A stretch of 64,000 nt of DNA, from contig MU006247.1 in the NCBI GenBank assembly GCA_010093685.1, positions 124,001 through 188,000 of the forward strand. The letters are read 5' to 3'. Every line of letters begins with the position of its first letter. Within the stretch, counting starts at the first letter, position 1. Below are positions 54,543-64,000 of the stretch, one piece after another. A program made the position numbers and the translations under genes. This stretch comes from Ophiobolus disseminans. Its lineage: Eukaryota; Ascomycota; Dothideomycetes; Pleosporales; Phaeosphaeriaceae. The notes beneath the pieces were generated by a model, which worked only from the letters and a program-made list of their open reading frames with translations, searched no databases and was not told the origin of the DNA.

Positions 54543-55403
54543 ATGGCCATCAAGCACAACCAGCAGATTCAGAAGAATCATTTCCACAAGGACTGGTGCG
54601 TATACGGAGGGCGAGAGGTTGTAGATTTAGAAGGCTGACAAGTTACAGGCAACGCTACGTCCGCGTGCACTTCGACCAGGTAATTCCCCTCTCACTCCGT
54701 TGAGAGTTGTGGCGCCTGTGTGCAGATGCTTACGACCCCATTAGCCTGGCAAGAAGAAGTCCAGAAGGAACGCCCGTGTCGCAAAGGCCGCAAAGGTTGC
54801 TCCTCGCCCGGTCGACCTCCTCCGCCCTGTTGTGCGATGCCCCACCATTAAGTGTATGTCGAGATCGGAGGACGAAGGAGGCAGATGTTGACTTTGGACA
54901 GACAACCGCCGTGTCAGGCCCGGCCGTGGTTTCAGTCTCGTTGAGCTGAAGGGTGCGTACATCTGTTTCGCTATCGCAGGGCTCTACTGACAGCTGCAGC
55001 CGCCGGCATTCCCCGCAAGTTCGCCCGCACCATCGGTATCTCGGTCGACCCTCGCCGCCAGAACCTCTCCGAGGAGGGCCTCAAGGCCAACGTCGAGCGC
55101 CTCCAGGAGTACAGGAAGCGCCTCATCCTCTTCCCTCGTCGCAACGGCAAGACCAAGGAGGGTGATGCTTCCGCCGAGGATATCAAGTCCGCCAAGTCTG
55201 CCGAGAACATTGTTAGCAGCGCCGCCGCCGCTCTGCCCATCAAGAACGTCGCCAAGATCACCGAGGGCAAACTCAGCGACTACAAGGGCGAGGAGAACGC
55301 ATACAGGAAACTCCGTGACTCCCGCTCTGAGGCCCGCCTCGTCGGTGTCCGTGAGAAGCGCGCGAAGGCGAAGGCTGATGAAGCCGACTCAAAGAAGAAA
55401 TAA
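54543..55403 (+). CDS. RPL13: 60S ribosomal protein eL13
   Basis: Join(54543..54595, 54649..54679, 54745..54853, 54902..54952, 55000..55403), 215 residues. Four introns (53, 65, 48 and 47 bp) crowd the 5' half, typical of fungal ribosomal protein genes. The sequence is diagnostic: MAIKHNQQIQKNHFHKDW, RVHFDQPGKKKSRR, RPVVRCPTIKYNRR, VRPGRGFSLVELKAAGIPRK, FARTIGISVDPRRQNLSEEG, RLILFPRR. The C-terminus is Lys/Ala-rich. eL13 is a structural component of the large subunit. The 31-bp exon 2 and 51-bp exon 4 make this gene hard for automatic prediction. No damage is seen. Confidence 0.97.
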
Positions 55404-56265
55404 GCTATCAGCAAATAGGTGGTTTGTTTTTCTGAGATGCCTTACGAAGAGTTCAAAAGTCATGAACACAGTCTGGCGAAGGGTTTTCCCGGCATGGGCG
55501 GCGTCAATGGTTGGGTCTGTCTAGATGGCAGCAAGTGAATGATACCTACTTTGCAAATTCAGCCAATTGCCCTCGTCAACATCGTGCTGTTTCTCCATCC
55601 ACTATATATACATGCTCCACGCAGTGAGAATCATTTTGTGCTTGCGAGGAACATGCAACCGCGCGTGAGATTATCAGGTCGCCTGTCCATCCTTGAAACT
55701 ACCATGTCCCCATATCGCGCGATATAGCTTTGTTCCGACTTAGACATCCTGCTGACTGTTCGTCTACGGAGTCGTGACCGACGGATCGTTGCCATGACGT
55801 TGTGGGTCGCTTCCATAGTTACCTAGGTACCCTCACAACTACAAACATGCAACACAACCACTTGTAACAAGCTGGCCGAACATGTTTAGATTGGATCTGT
55901 CAGCTGCATAGCACCGAATAACTATTGCTACGGTAAGTCATCACTCACTTTGCGTTCGCCAGGTGCAACAACTCTTGTCCCGCTCCCAAACCATCGTCAC
56001 AGCGTTCTTAGTCGGTTGAGATATCATCAATAAAGTGTTGAGATGTGCAGACTTCCATTTAAGATTACAAGATTCTGCAAGACTACGTCACTGCGTACAG
56101 TCACTGATTTTGATTAGGTCGTGAGTCCAGCTTAGTTCCAGTTCCCTTTGCACTCAGCAAGCTCGGCAACAGATCTCAGTAGCTTGCTCAAGCATCAACT
56201 GCTGGTTTCTTCACAAGTCTGCCTCTCTGCCCTTTGTATACACAAACATCAAACTCAACTCCACA
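55404..56265. other. no supported gene
   Basis: About 860 bp between RPL13 and HRI1. No open frame of interest. The last 60 bp are CA/CT-rich. Confidence 0.5.
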
Positions 56266-57323
56266 ATGGCAATCCAGGGCCAACCACCAGTGGAGCTTCC
56301 AACCTTCGAAACCGCAGGTAGTACACCCTCAAACGACTGCGAAATCATCTACACTCCATCTTCAACCTCATCCATGTCAGCCATGGTTAGCTCCAGTACC
56401 GTATCTCCAGCCAGCAGCGCGTCCGTCTCCATCCGCCAATACATCTACCTCATGCCCGTACGTCACGTCAAAATACAAACCACACGTGAGACACACTGAT
56501 TTTATATACCCAGTACCCGTTCCCAAAGATCGCCCCAGTCCCCTACTCGATCCACCTCCCCTCCAAAAACCCCCTCAACCTCCCTACCCGCCCCTACGAA
56601 CCCACCTCCACGCTCGTCTTAACCAGCCCGCTAAAAACCTTCGTTGACCTGCGCTTCTTCAAGCCCACATCCGCACACGAGACCCCCCTCCCCAATGCTC
56701 CGCACTCGGACGACCGCAAGCGCCTCGAGTGGGGCTTCGCAGGCAGCAGCGCCAGCAAACCCATCGACGACCCCAACGCCCAGCCCGGAGAAGAGAAATG
56801 GCCCGGCGTGACGTACAGCAAGTGGACGCAGTTTGTTGATTCGCGCTTCCCGGTTGGGTATAAGGATATCCCGGTTGATGAGGGCCTTATGTATCCCATT
56901 TCAGAGTTCAAGACGCTTGAGCATGGACATATGTTTCATCCTAGCGTCGACGCGGTCAAGACGCACGAGGAGATGTGGTTCGATCCGCCTGTGCAAGCGA
57001 CTTCACACTCCGGAGACGGGAAGAAAATCTGCGTCGTGCTGCGGGCACAGGACGATGTGGCGGGTGTGCGTGGCGTGATTGTCCGTCTGGGGCAGTTTTG
57101 CCAGGGTATACTCAAGATTGGGGACGGTACGACTGTTGAGCGCTGGGAGTGGGGTTGTGAGGGGAAAGAGGAGGGGGAGAAGACGTGGAGGCGTACGGCG
57201 AGGGTTGGGGGGCTGTTGATTCCTTGTAGTGCTGCTTTTAGGGAAGAAGTGCTGGGGATGGGGGCGAAGGTCAGGTATGGGAGCTATGAGTGGGTTGTGG
57301 AAGAGGTTTGGGCGTGGGAGTAG
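56266..57323 (+). CDS. HRI1: Hri1 family protein
   Basis: Join(56266..56457, 56514..57323), 333 residues. The 56-bp phase-0 intron (GTACGT, ACTGATTTT, CCAG) joins YIYLMP to YPFPKIAP. The conserved Hri1 features are TFVDLRFFKP, KRLEWGFAG, KWTQFVDSRFP, EEMWFDPPVQ, CVVLRAQDDVAGVRGVIVRLGQFCQ, ERWEWG and WRRTARVGGLLIPCSAAF. In yeast Hri1 is named for its interaction with the Hrr25 kinase; its structure is two lipocalin-like halves and its role is unclear. The two halves are visible here as repeated W-rich strands. The frame is intact. The N-terminal 55 residues are a Ser-rich extension. Confidence 0.88.
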
Positions 57324-57546
57324 GTGGGTGGTGTAGGATTTGAGAGCGAAGAGTTGGCTGAAGATGCTTGCACGGTTCTGACGACATGAAGTGTGTTTTC
57401 GGAGTCACTGCGCATACCACCCGAAAGGAATTTCAGGTCGTTATTCTAGTCACACGTAGGAGACATATCTCGACATGACTAAGAGCAATCCTCTGCTCCG
57501 AAACTAGAAAATACGAACAAGCAAAAACATCACACACACGCAAGAC

Positions 57547-58779
57547 TCAAGTATCATATCCCCACCCACCTTGAGCGCCCCGCCCGATACCTCCCCCGCT
57601 TTGAATCGCCCTTGCGACCTGAAACCCCTGCGTCAAGATACCCACAGCACTGTCAACGCCCGCATGTCCAGTGTTGATAGTACCAGGCATTGGCGGATCC
57701 GCCGGCCGCGCAATGACGCCCTCCATCATCTGCTCATTCGCCTCTCCCTGATACCGATCCAGCACAAGTCGCCTCACAGCAACATTCCACTTCTCGAACC
57801 ACTGCTCCTCGGTGACAGTCGTGTACTTCTTGCTCCCATCATGATACGTGATGGAGAACGGCCACTCCGCCTTGACGACCGAGTAGCGCTTCGTCATGAA
57901 GAAGAGGTACGGCCACGTGAAGATCCAGAGGAAGGTCAGGTAGAAGATCCAGCACACCCATGTCTTGAGGCGCCACTTGTTGATCTTGTTGCATGTGTAA
58001 ATGTCGGTGTACCGGTCTTCTATGGGGAATGTGATGCTGACGTTGCCGCGATAGTTTGTAGCTGCAATCAAGCCTTCGAGGCGGTTCTTCAGATGTGTTG
58101 TGTCGAGACCGGGTACTGTGCGCTCGAGGCGGAAGATGCGGAGCATGCGTGGTGATGCGCAGTAGCGATGGCACCATTCAGTCAGAGTGGCTTTGGGCAT
58201 TCCGACCTCAATGTCCTGCTTGGCGCCTGGTGCTCGGCACTTCAGGATGGTGCCTCTGTGTGTCTTCTCGCCGTTCTCGACCGTTGTGAGCGCCATGGAC
58301 GTCCCATCCAGGGCATTGAAGTTGTTGTATAGATAGCGCTTCATGTTGAGGACGATACGGAAGTCTGTGATGTGCTGTGTTTCCTTCTTGTCGCCCCGTT
58401 TCACCGTCTCCTTGTGCGTGCCCATGATGTAAATGTATGGCGTGGGCGCAGCTTCGGCATTGGCGCGAAGCTCGGCTTCGAGGGCGACGGGATCCGCATC
58501 TAGCTTTGGGTCCAACAAGTTGAGTGTGTCGCACACGGTGGGCTTGCCGTTCTTGAAGCTGGGACTGTTGTGGTTTGTTCGGGTCGAGCGTGGCGTGACA
58601 TGGTGAATCGGCGGCGCTGCAATGGCCGCAGTGCTGTCAGTCTCGCTGTCGGCGTATGACGGGGGCAGACCAGAAATTTCGGGCGCATCGTCGTAGCTGT
58701 AGTCATCTGGAGTTGTGTGCAAGGAGACGGCGTCCGGGTCGTCGCGATATGGCGGGGCTGTTTGTGTAGCTCTGCCCAT
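57547..58779 (-). CDS. conserved fungal protein with membrane segment
   Basis: Single-exon frame of 410 residues with an ATG start at 58779. The first 75 residues are disordered (DDAPEISGLPPSYADSETDS) and include a PPSY-type PY motif, a possible site for Rsp5/Nedd4 ubiquitin ligases. A globular region follows (YIYIMGTHKETVKRGDKKET, TDFRIVLNMKRYLYNNFNAL). A hydrophobic pair (TWVCWIFYLTFLWIFTWPYL) precedes TKRYSVVKAEWPFS. The C-terminus is Gly-rich. The pattern matches widely conserved ascomycete proteins of unknown function. The PY motif plus a membrane segment suggests a membrane protein regulated by ubiquitin, which is inference. Confidence 0.82.
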   Translation of the reverse strand: MGRATQTAPPYRDDPDAVSLHTTPDDYSYDDAPEISGLPPSYADSETDSTAAIAAPPIHHVTPRSTRTNHNSPSFKNGKPTVCDTLNLLDPKLDADPVALEAELRANAEAAPTPYIYIMGTHKETVKRGDKKETQHITDFRIVLNMKRYLYNNFNALDGTSMALTTVENGEKTHRGTILKCRAPGAKQDIEVGMPKATLTEWCHRYCASPRMLRIFRLERTVPGLDTTHLKNRLEGLIAATNYRGNVSITFPIEDRYTDIYTCNKINKWRLKTWVCWIFYLTFLWIFTWPYLFFMTKRYSVVKAEWPFSITYHDGSKKYTTVTEEQWFEKWNVAVRRLVLDRYQGEANEQMMEGVIARPADPPMPGTINTGHAGVDSAVGILTQGFQVARAIQSGGGIGRGAQGGWGYDT

Positions 58780-59392
58780 GGTGGCGCTTGAGCGAGTGTA
58801 TGAATTGATGATTGCGGTCTGATAGGGCTTGGAGCAATGAAAAGAATAGTCGGAAGGTGGAAGAAGAAGGAGAGCTATGCACTTGGGCCTCTTTGTGTCT
58901 GGGGGGCTGTGAGACGGGACGCGTCTGACGGCCCTGTTTTAGGCAACAGCTGACCTATCAATGCTCGAAGGATTGCATGGAGAGCAACAACATACTGCCT
59001 CTGAGGAAGGGAATAGTATCTTCAACCTTCGTCGGCAGTAGCACACCAAGCTACCAATGTTAGCACTAAAGTTCTGGGAAGTACTCGTGCAGAGTTGGTC
59101 GTGAACGTGACGGACAGCGGGGAATGTTGCCAAGGCACTAAAGATTAAGCTTAAACCGCGGTCCAAAATTTTGGCAGCTCAAGCCCGCGACGCGACATTG
59201 CGCTTGTGACTCTTATAATCGCAATCCCTCAATGACTTAAAGGTTTCCCGTGGTCTGAAGGATAATCTAAATCTGGCAGTCAATTTATCCCTCTTCGGCC
59301 GCCTATGTGCCTCGCGACTCTCTCAAATTCTTTTCCGCAGATCATGGGCTATTGGTAGCTCCCCCACGCGCGCATTCCACACATCACCCGTG
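58780..59392. promoter_or_regulatory. divergent upstream region of the 58779 gene and TRM1
   Basis: 613 bp between divergent start codons. No open frame is supported; short minus frames near 58939-59166 are not. Confidence 0.4.
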
Positions 59393-61432
59393 ATGGCTTC
59401 CACAAATGCCACCATGGTAGACGCTCCTACTCCCTCAATCACCGCGACACCGCGAGCTGGCCAGATTATCAACCATGAAGGCAAAGAATATACCACGATC
59501 AAAGAAGGGCTTGCGCACATCCTCGTACCCCATGGCGTTCCCACTTCGACTGACCCCAAAATGTCCAAGGAGGACACACAGCGGCAGCAAGTCTTCTACA
59601 ACCCGATACAACAATTCAATCGCGATCTGAGCGTGTTGGCGATCAAGACCTTTGGACAAGACATTATACAGCGCAAGACCCAGAAGCATGAGCTCCACCG
59701 GAAGAAAGGCGAGAAGAAGAAGCAGAGGAAGCAAGAGAGGGCTGCGGATGGAGAGGCGGTCAACGGTGCCTCCACAACTGAGGAACCTCCCACAAAGAAA
59801 CGAAAGCTGGACGAAAGTGAGGCAGACAACGATGCAGCTCCCTCTAAGAAGCAAAGGGTCGTCGAGGATGGTGATGCAGAACAAGAAGAGGGCGCGAACG
59901 AACAGCAAGACGCTGCATCGACAACAAACCAAGAACGCGAGTCGTGGCGGCCTCCATTTAGCATCCTCGACGCCCTATCCGCTACTGGTCTGAGAGCCCT
60001 CCGGTATGCTCAAGAAATACCCTTTGCAACAGAAATCACGGCAAACGACATGTCACAAAAGGCTGTGGACTCTATCGGGCTCAATGTAAAGCACAACAAG
60101 CTCGAAGATAAGATCACACCCAAAACGGGGAATGCCATTTCCTACATGTACAGCTACTGTGACAAGAAAGGGTACGATGTTATCGATCTCGATCCATATG
60201 GAACCGCGGCACCTTTCCTGGACGCTGCAATACAAGCCATCAACCACGAGGGTCTTCTTTGCGTGACTTGCACCGATTCCGCCATTTTCGCATCCCATGG
60301 CTACCTGGAGAAGACCTATTCGCAGTACGGAGGCCTGCCACTGAAGGGCGAGCCATGTCACGAGGGTGGTCTTCGACTCTTATTACACGCCATAGCTTCG
60401 TCGGCTGCGCGATACGGCATGGCTATAGAACCACTGCTCTCATTGTCTATCGACTATTACATCCGTGTCTTTGTCCGGGTTCGAAGATCGCCAAGCGACG
60501 TGAAACTGCTGGCGGGAAAGACCATGATCGTATATCACTGCGACAGTGGCTGCGGCGCTTGGTCGACACAGTTCCTTGCGCGCAACAAGGTCACGAGCAA
60601 CAAGAACGGCGACAAATCCTACAAACACAGTTTCGCCGCTGGACCTTCCGCGGATGAGCACTGCCAGCATTGCGGATTCAAGACCCATTTGGCCGGTCCA
60701 ATGTACGGCGGCCCGCTGCATAACGTGGGCTTCATTGAGCGGGTCTTAGCGCAGCTCAATGAAGCTGACCGCGACACATATCCGACACACGATCGAATAG
60801 AGGGCATGTTGCACACAGCCATGGATGAGATCACACTTGGGGTCAGACAAGAGAAAGCAAACGGCGCAAACAACATCCAGCTTCTCGACCCGCTAATACC
60901 GAAAGTTGATCCAGCGGACGTAGATCATCATCCCTTCTTTTTCATCCCCAGCTCCATTTCCAAAGTCTTGCACTGCTCAGCGCCTCCTCTGGCACCTTTA
61001 CGTGGAGCGTTGCGGCATGCAGGCTTCAAGGTGTCGATGAGCCATTGTAAGCCCGGCTCTATCAAAACCAATGCCTCGTGGAAGGATATATGGCATATAA
61101 TGCTTGAGTGGGTTCGGCAGCGAGCACCTTTGAAGAACCAGCCCAAGAAGCTGAGTGCAGGACTTACTATCCTGGCAAAGACCAATGCGAATGGTCTCAT
61201 GACTAATGGAAATGCACCACAGACTGACAAGCTGCCAAAACCGCCACCCAACGGAGAAAGTATCGATGCGGGTGAAGCGGCGGTCGAGCCGTCTTTGACT
61301 TATTCATACTTGGGTGCAGACTTCCATGTCAACCTGGATGAGAAACTGGGCAGGGATCCGGAAAGAGGAAAGCTAGTTCGTTACCAGCTGGCGCCACGCG
61401 AGAACTGGGGACCGATGTCGCGCGCAAGATAA
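59393..61432 (+). CDS. TRM1: tRNA (guanine26-N2)-dimethyltransferase Trm1
   Basis: Single-exon frame of 679 residues from the ATG at 59393; a second in-frame ATG lies eight codons on. Class I methyltransferase motifs: SILDALSATGLRALRYAQEI (about 190-209, SAM-binding), then EITANDMSQKAVDSIGLNV, DVIDLDPYGTAAPFLDAA (about 262-279, catalytic D-P-Y) and CVTCTDSAIFASHG. A Trm1 zinc cluster is seen as YHCDSGCGAWSTQ and HCQHCGFKTHLAGPMYGG. A basic KKRKL near residue 137 sits in a Lys/Glu-rich insert and may target the nucleus. The enzyme forms m2,2G26 in nuclear and mitochondrial tRNAs in yeast. Alternative starts could give both isoforms, as known in yeast. Confidence 0.97.
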   Translation: MASTNATMVDAPTPSITATPRAGQIINHEGKEYTTIKEGLAHILVPHGVPTSTDPKMSKEDTQRQQVFYNPIQQFNRDLSVLAIKTFGQDIIQRKTQKHELHRKKGEKKKQRKQERAADGEAVNGASTTEEPPTKKRKLDESEADNDAAPSKKQRVVEDGDAEQEEGANEQQDAASTTNQERESWRPPFSILDALSATGLRALRYAQEIPFATEITANDMSQKAVDSIGLNVKHNKLEDKITPKTGNAISYMYSYCDKKGYDVIDLDPYGTAAPFLDAAIQAINHEGLLCVTCTDSAIFASHGYLEKTYSQYGGLPLKGEPCHEGGLRLLLHAIASSAARYGMAIEPLLSLSIDYYIRVFVRVRRSPSDVKLLAGKTMIVYHCDSGCGAWSTQFLARNKVTSNKNGDKSYKHSFAAGPSADEHCQHCGFKTHLAGPMYGGPLHNVGFIERVLAQLNEADRDTYPTHDRIEGMLHTAMDEITLGVRQEKANGANNIQLLDPLIPKVDPADVDHHPFFFIPSSISKVLHCSAPPLAPLRGALRHAGFKVSMSHCKPGSIKTNASWKDIWHIMLEWVRQRAPLKNQPKKLSAGLTILAKTNANGLMTNGNAPQTDKLPKPPPNGESIDAGEAAVEPSLTYSYLGADFHVNLDEKLGRDPERGKLVRYQLAPRENWGPMSRAR

Positions 61433-62489
61433 ACTTGTGCATCGTGCAGAATAAGCTTTTGGGCCTAAGTTCTACATGTCAAATGCTGTGTTACCGGATT
61501 GTTGCGCCGGGTTTATGGAGCTGCAAGCTCTTCGTTGCTCGGGAAACTACAGAATAAACCACGCAATTAGGTGGCAAACACTCGACTTTGCAACACAATC
61601 TCAAATCTTTAAGCTTTGCCGTCGAATACCCGTGACACCGTGATAGAGGCCCGCGGGCATGTTGCAATTCTTACATCATCGATCGCTTACATGCTAGCGG
61701 TTTCTCGCCTGCATCCTCCCGTCGAACCTCAACATGCAGCACGATCTCCAAACCCCAGCCTCCGCATCACCCGGAAGCGTTGCCCATCGAATCTGGAACC
61801 TTGCGCATTGCGGAGATATGTCTAAAGCGGTACCTGCAGCTCAATTTCAGATCAAGGTGCCTGAGGCTTCGCAAGACTAGCGTCCGCGGAGTCGAGTGAA
61901 GACATCAGATTCTAAGACGAGACGATTTGCTCAGCAAAAAAATAGTTTCGCGCGGCGACACCAAGTGAGGTGGCCATTTGATTTGGCCGACTTGTGGAGT
62001 TTGGATAAATATTCGTCTTTGTTGCCAGGTACAGTGCACATCATGACGGTCAAGAGGACTAGCGCGGCTCAAAAACTCTACGGCTCCACTATGTCAACGC
62101 GACGTCACCCATCTTGATCCGGCAGATGCGGCGAGAAAATAAACCATGCATCAACGCGTCCGCACAGACCCCAACGCTTTTCGATGGATCTTAATCGCGC
62201 AACTCCACCTTTGATTCGCTCGTTACGAAATCCCGTTCGTTTTTTCCGAGAATCCCATGTCGTGGCTAGCTTTCCCATGCTTGCTGTACCACGGCCGCGT
62301 TCAGCAAGTCATGAAATCATAGCTCTCGACTCTGTCGGACGACCAGACTTGGTGTCATTGAATTGTAAGCGGTAGGGGTAGCGTGGACATGCGGTCACTT
62401 ATGGCTCATGTGTAAATGGCCATATATATTCATCTGAACCGTCCCTATTCCTGCTCTACAAACTCGTACTTGTTAAATTATCAAACAAT
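61433..62489. other. no supported gene
   Basis: 1.06 kb. No convincing frame. The right end is the promoter and leader of the 62490 gene. Confidence 0.5.
62421..62430 (+). promoter_or_regulatory. TATA box of the Rds1-like gene
   Basis: CATATATATT lies about 65 bp before the start codon, at the usual position for a TATA element, and the leader that follows is AT-rich (TTAAATTATCAAACAAT). Confidence 0.6.
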
Positions 62490-63980
62490 ATGTTGACCAG
62501 GATTGCGTTCACCTCGACGGTGCTTGCGGCTCTCGCAGCTGCCGCTCCTAAGCCTCAAGTTGCTGGCTACACCAACGCGGATGCCAGCTTCTCGGTGTCT
62601 GAGCCAACTGGTTCCATTGCCTCTGTGTTCGGGCCCGATTCACAAATCCCCGCGCGACCCACCATCCCTGGTCCAGCTCCTCCACGAAGGAGTTCAGACG
62701 TAGATGGCCCAACCAGCCACGGACCCTTCTCTGGCACTCCAACCACCACTGGAGCTGCAAAGGCTCCTGCCACTCTCGGCACTGCCATTGCGCCTCTTCC
62801 ACCGAATCCAACCCACACCTACTACAACACCAATGGCAGCCCACAGAACCCCATGCCAATCCCCTACACGCCGGCTGGTGGTCTCGGTACCAATGGCACT
62901 GAACCCCGGTACATGGTGAACAGCGATTTCGACTATGAGTCCATCATGTTGGGTCTCTATCAGGAATGGATTGAGTTGGATCTGTTCAACAACGGTCTCG
63001 CTGTGTTCTCCGATCAGGACTTCCTCGACGCTGGTCTTACTGCTGAGGACCGTGCCTACATTGCTTTCATGGCTGTTCAGGAAACCGGCCACGCCACTCT
63101 TCTCTCCAACATGCTCGGCGAGACCGCCGCTCCTCAATGCACCTACAACTACCCCTACCGCACGGTTCGCGAGTTTATCGACTTCAACCAGAAGCTCACC
63201 CGTTGGGGTGAGTCTGGTGTTTGGGGTTTCATCAACCATCTCGATTCTCGTGAGGCTGGTCAGCTCCTCTCCCAGTCGATCGCCACTGAGGCTCGCCAGC
63301 AGATGTCTTTCCGCCAGATGCTGGGCCTTCATCCCATGCCTGTCTGGTTCGAGGCTGGTATTCCTCAGTCGTGGGCTTGGACTTACCTCGCTCCATACAT
63401 CAGCGAGTGCCCCGAGAACACCACTCGTCTCGCATGGCAGAACTTCCCAGCCTTGTTCATCGACAACCAGGCCAACCCCAACCGCTTCTCACCCAACGAC
63501 ACCAAGCCCAATGAGGTCGCTGGCCGCCGCATTGCTGATCCCAGTGACTCCACCATCCCTGAGGAGGAGAGCTGTGTCAATGTAAACGCTACCGAGTATC
63601 CTGGTTACTCATGTGCTCCTGGCATTGCCCGCAACCGCTCTGAGCCCCTTTCCTTCCCTGGCAAGCTTCTCAACTTGACCTGGGAGCTTCCCGGTCAGGC
63701 TGTTGGCCCCAACAACTCCTACATCACCGCTACATCTGCCGGCGCCCCTGCTTTCGTTGCTTGGGTCAACCAGCTCAACTTGACCTACACACCACTTGAG
63801 ATTACCGGCAATAATACTGGCTACACGTACCAGCCCGCTGGCGAGGTCTACCAGGGCGACCCAATGGCCAATGACACCATGTTCATTGCGCTTACCGACT
63901 CGGACCCATACCTCACACCTTTTAACCTGAGCATGATCAACCCTCACGTTGTTGCTCTTGGCCTGTACCAGGCTGGTTAA
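62490..63980 (+). CDS. secreted Rds1-like protein with ferritin-like domain
   Basis: Single-exon frame of 496 residues with stop at 63978-63980. Signal peptide MLTRIAFTSTVLAALAAAAP. The next 120 residues are Pro/Thr-rich. From about residue 145 the ferritin-like domain is evident: YESIMLGLYQEWIELDLFNN, DRAYIAFMAVQETGHATLLS, TEARQQMSFRQMLGLHPMP. It has E-x2-H-like ligands (QETGH) and a second Glu in IATEARQQ. Codon use is strongly C-ending in this part, typical of a highly expressed gene. Family members such as S. pombe rds1 respond to nutrient or stress changes; the activity is unproven. Many N-glycosylation sites (NNTG, NLTY, NDTM) fit secretion. Confidence 0.93.
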   Translation: MLTRIAFTSTVLAALAAAAPKPQVAGYTNADASFSVSEPTGSIASVFGPDSQIPARPTIPGPAPPRRSSDVDGPTSHGPFSGTPTTTGAAKAPATLGTAIAPLPPNPTHTYYNTNGSPQNPMPIPYTPAGGLGTNGTEPRYMVNSDFDYESIMLGLYQEWIELDLFNNGLAVFSDQDFLDAGLTAEDRAYIAFMAVQETGHATLLSNMLGETAAPQCTYNYPYRTVREFIDFNQKLTRWGESGVWGFINHLDSREAGQLLSQSIATEARQQMSFRQMLGLHPMPVWFEAGIPQSWAWTYLAPYISECPENTTRLAWQNFPALFIDNQANPNRFSPNDTKPNEVAGRRIADPSDSTIPEEESCVNVNATEYPGYSCAPGIARNRSEPLSFPGKLLNLTWELPGQAVGPNNSYITATSAGAPAFVAWVNQLNLTYTPLEITGNNTGYTYQPAGEVYQGDPMANDTMFIALTDSDPYLTPFNLSMINPHVVALGLYQAG

Positions 63981-64000
63981 GTGTTTCATCGTGAAGACGG

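Overview
The window is nuclear DNA of a filamentous ascomycete, most likely a Dothideomycete of the order Pleosporales. This rests on split genes with 45-160 bp introns (GTRNGY donors, CTRAY branch points, YAG acceptors), on fungus-restricted families (HET-domain protein, Hri1, Rds1-type ferritin-like secreted protein, hypervirulence-associated TUDOR protein) and on general resemblance to Pleosporalean proteins. The species cannot be named from the sequence alone.

Layout. (1) 1-12 kb is a gene-dense core arm: a large ankyrin-repeat gene cut by the left edge, a PAQR/Izh-type membrane receptor, a putative CSN8/PSMD8/eIF3K-family protein, a head-to-head pair of ribosome-biogenesis genes (SSF1-like Brix protein and RRP3 DEAD-box helicase), and a coiled-coil CCCH-type zinc-finger gene. 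(2) 12.3-25 kb is a gene-poor, decayed accessory block. It holds one intact orphan gene, an F-box relic, a gene with TAG at codon 4, a heavily degraded unknown gene, a Cys-rich gene with one internal TAG, a dead pogo/Fot1-type transposon with perfect 33-bp terminal inverted repeats, a run of 20 G and tandem LTR-like units. (3) 25-31 kb has an intact HET-domain gene, a TUDOR-domain gene and an MFS monocarboxylate-type transporter. (4) 32.5-40.5 kb is a cluster of membrane proteins: three Cys-rich ectodomain plus Ser/Thr stalk plus single-TM genes and an 822-residue multi-pass protein. (5) 41-48 kb is a second decaying block: a gene with an internal TAG, an FAD monooxygenase pseudogene, and two further members of the same zinc-finger family, one of them frameshifted. 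(6) 48.5-64 kb returns to core genes: a leucine-rich-repeat protein, a coiled-coil protein, ribosomal protein eL13, HRI1, a conserved membrane protein, tRNA dimethyltransferase TRM1 and an RDS1-like secreted protein.

How it fits together. The outer arms carry conserved housekeeping genes, with several linked to ribosome and tRNA biogenesis. The middle carries self-recognition, surface and lineage-specific genes mixed with transposon debris, and many of its stop codons are TAG, as repeat-induced point mutation would produce. The most unusual signal is a family of three genes sharing a C-x9-C-x5-C-x3-H zinc-finger-like module preceded by a DLGLC motif. Gene models with several introns were built by hand, and their exon sums keep the reading frame.
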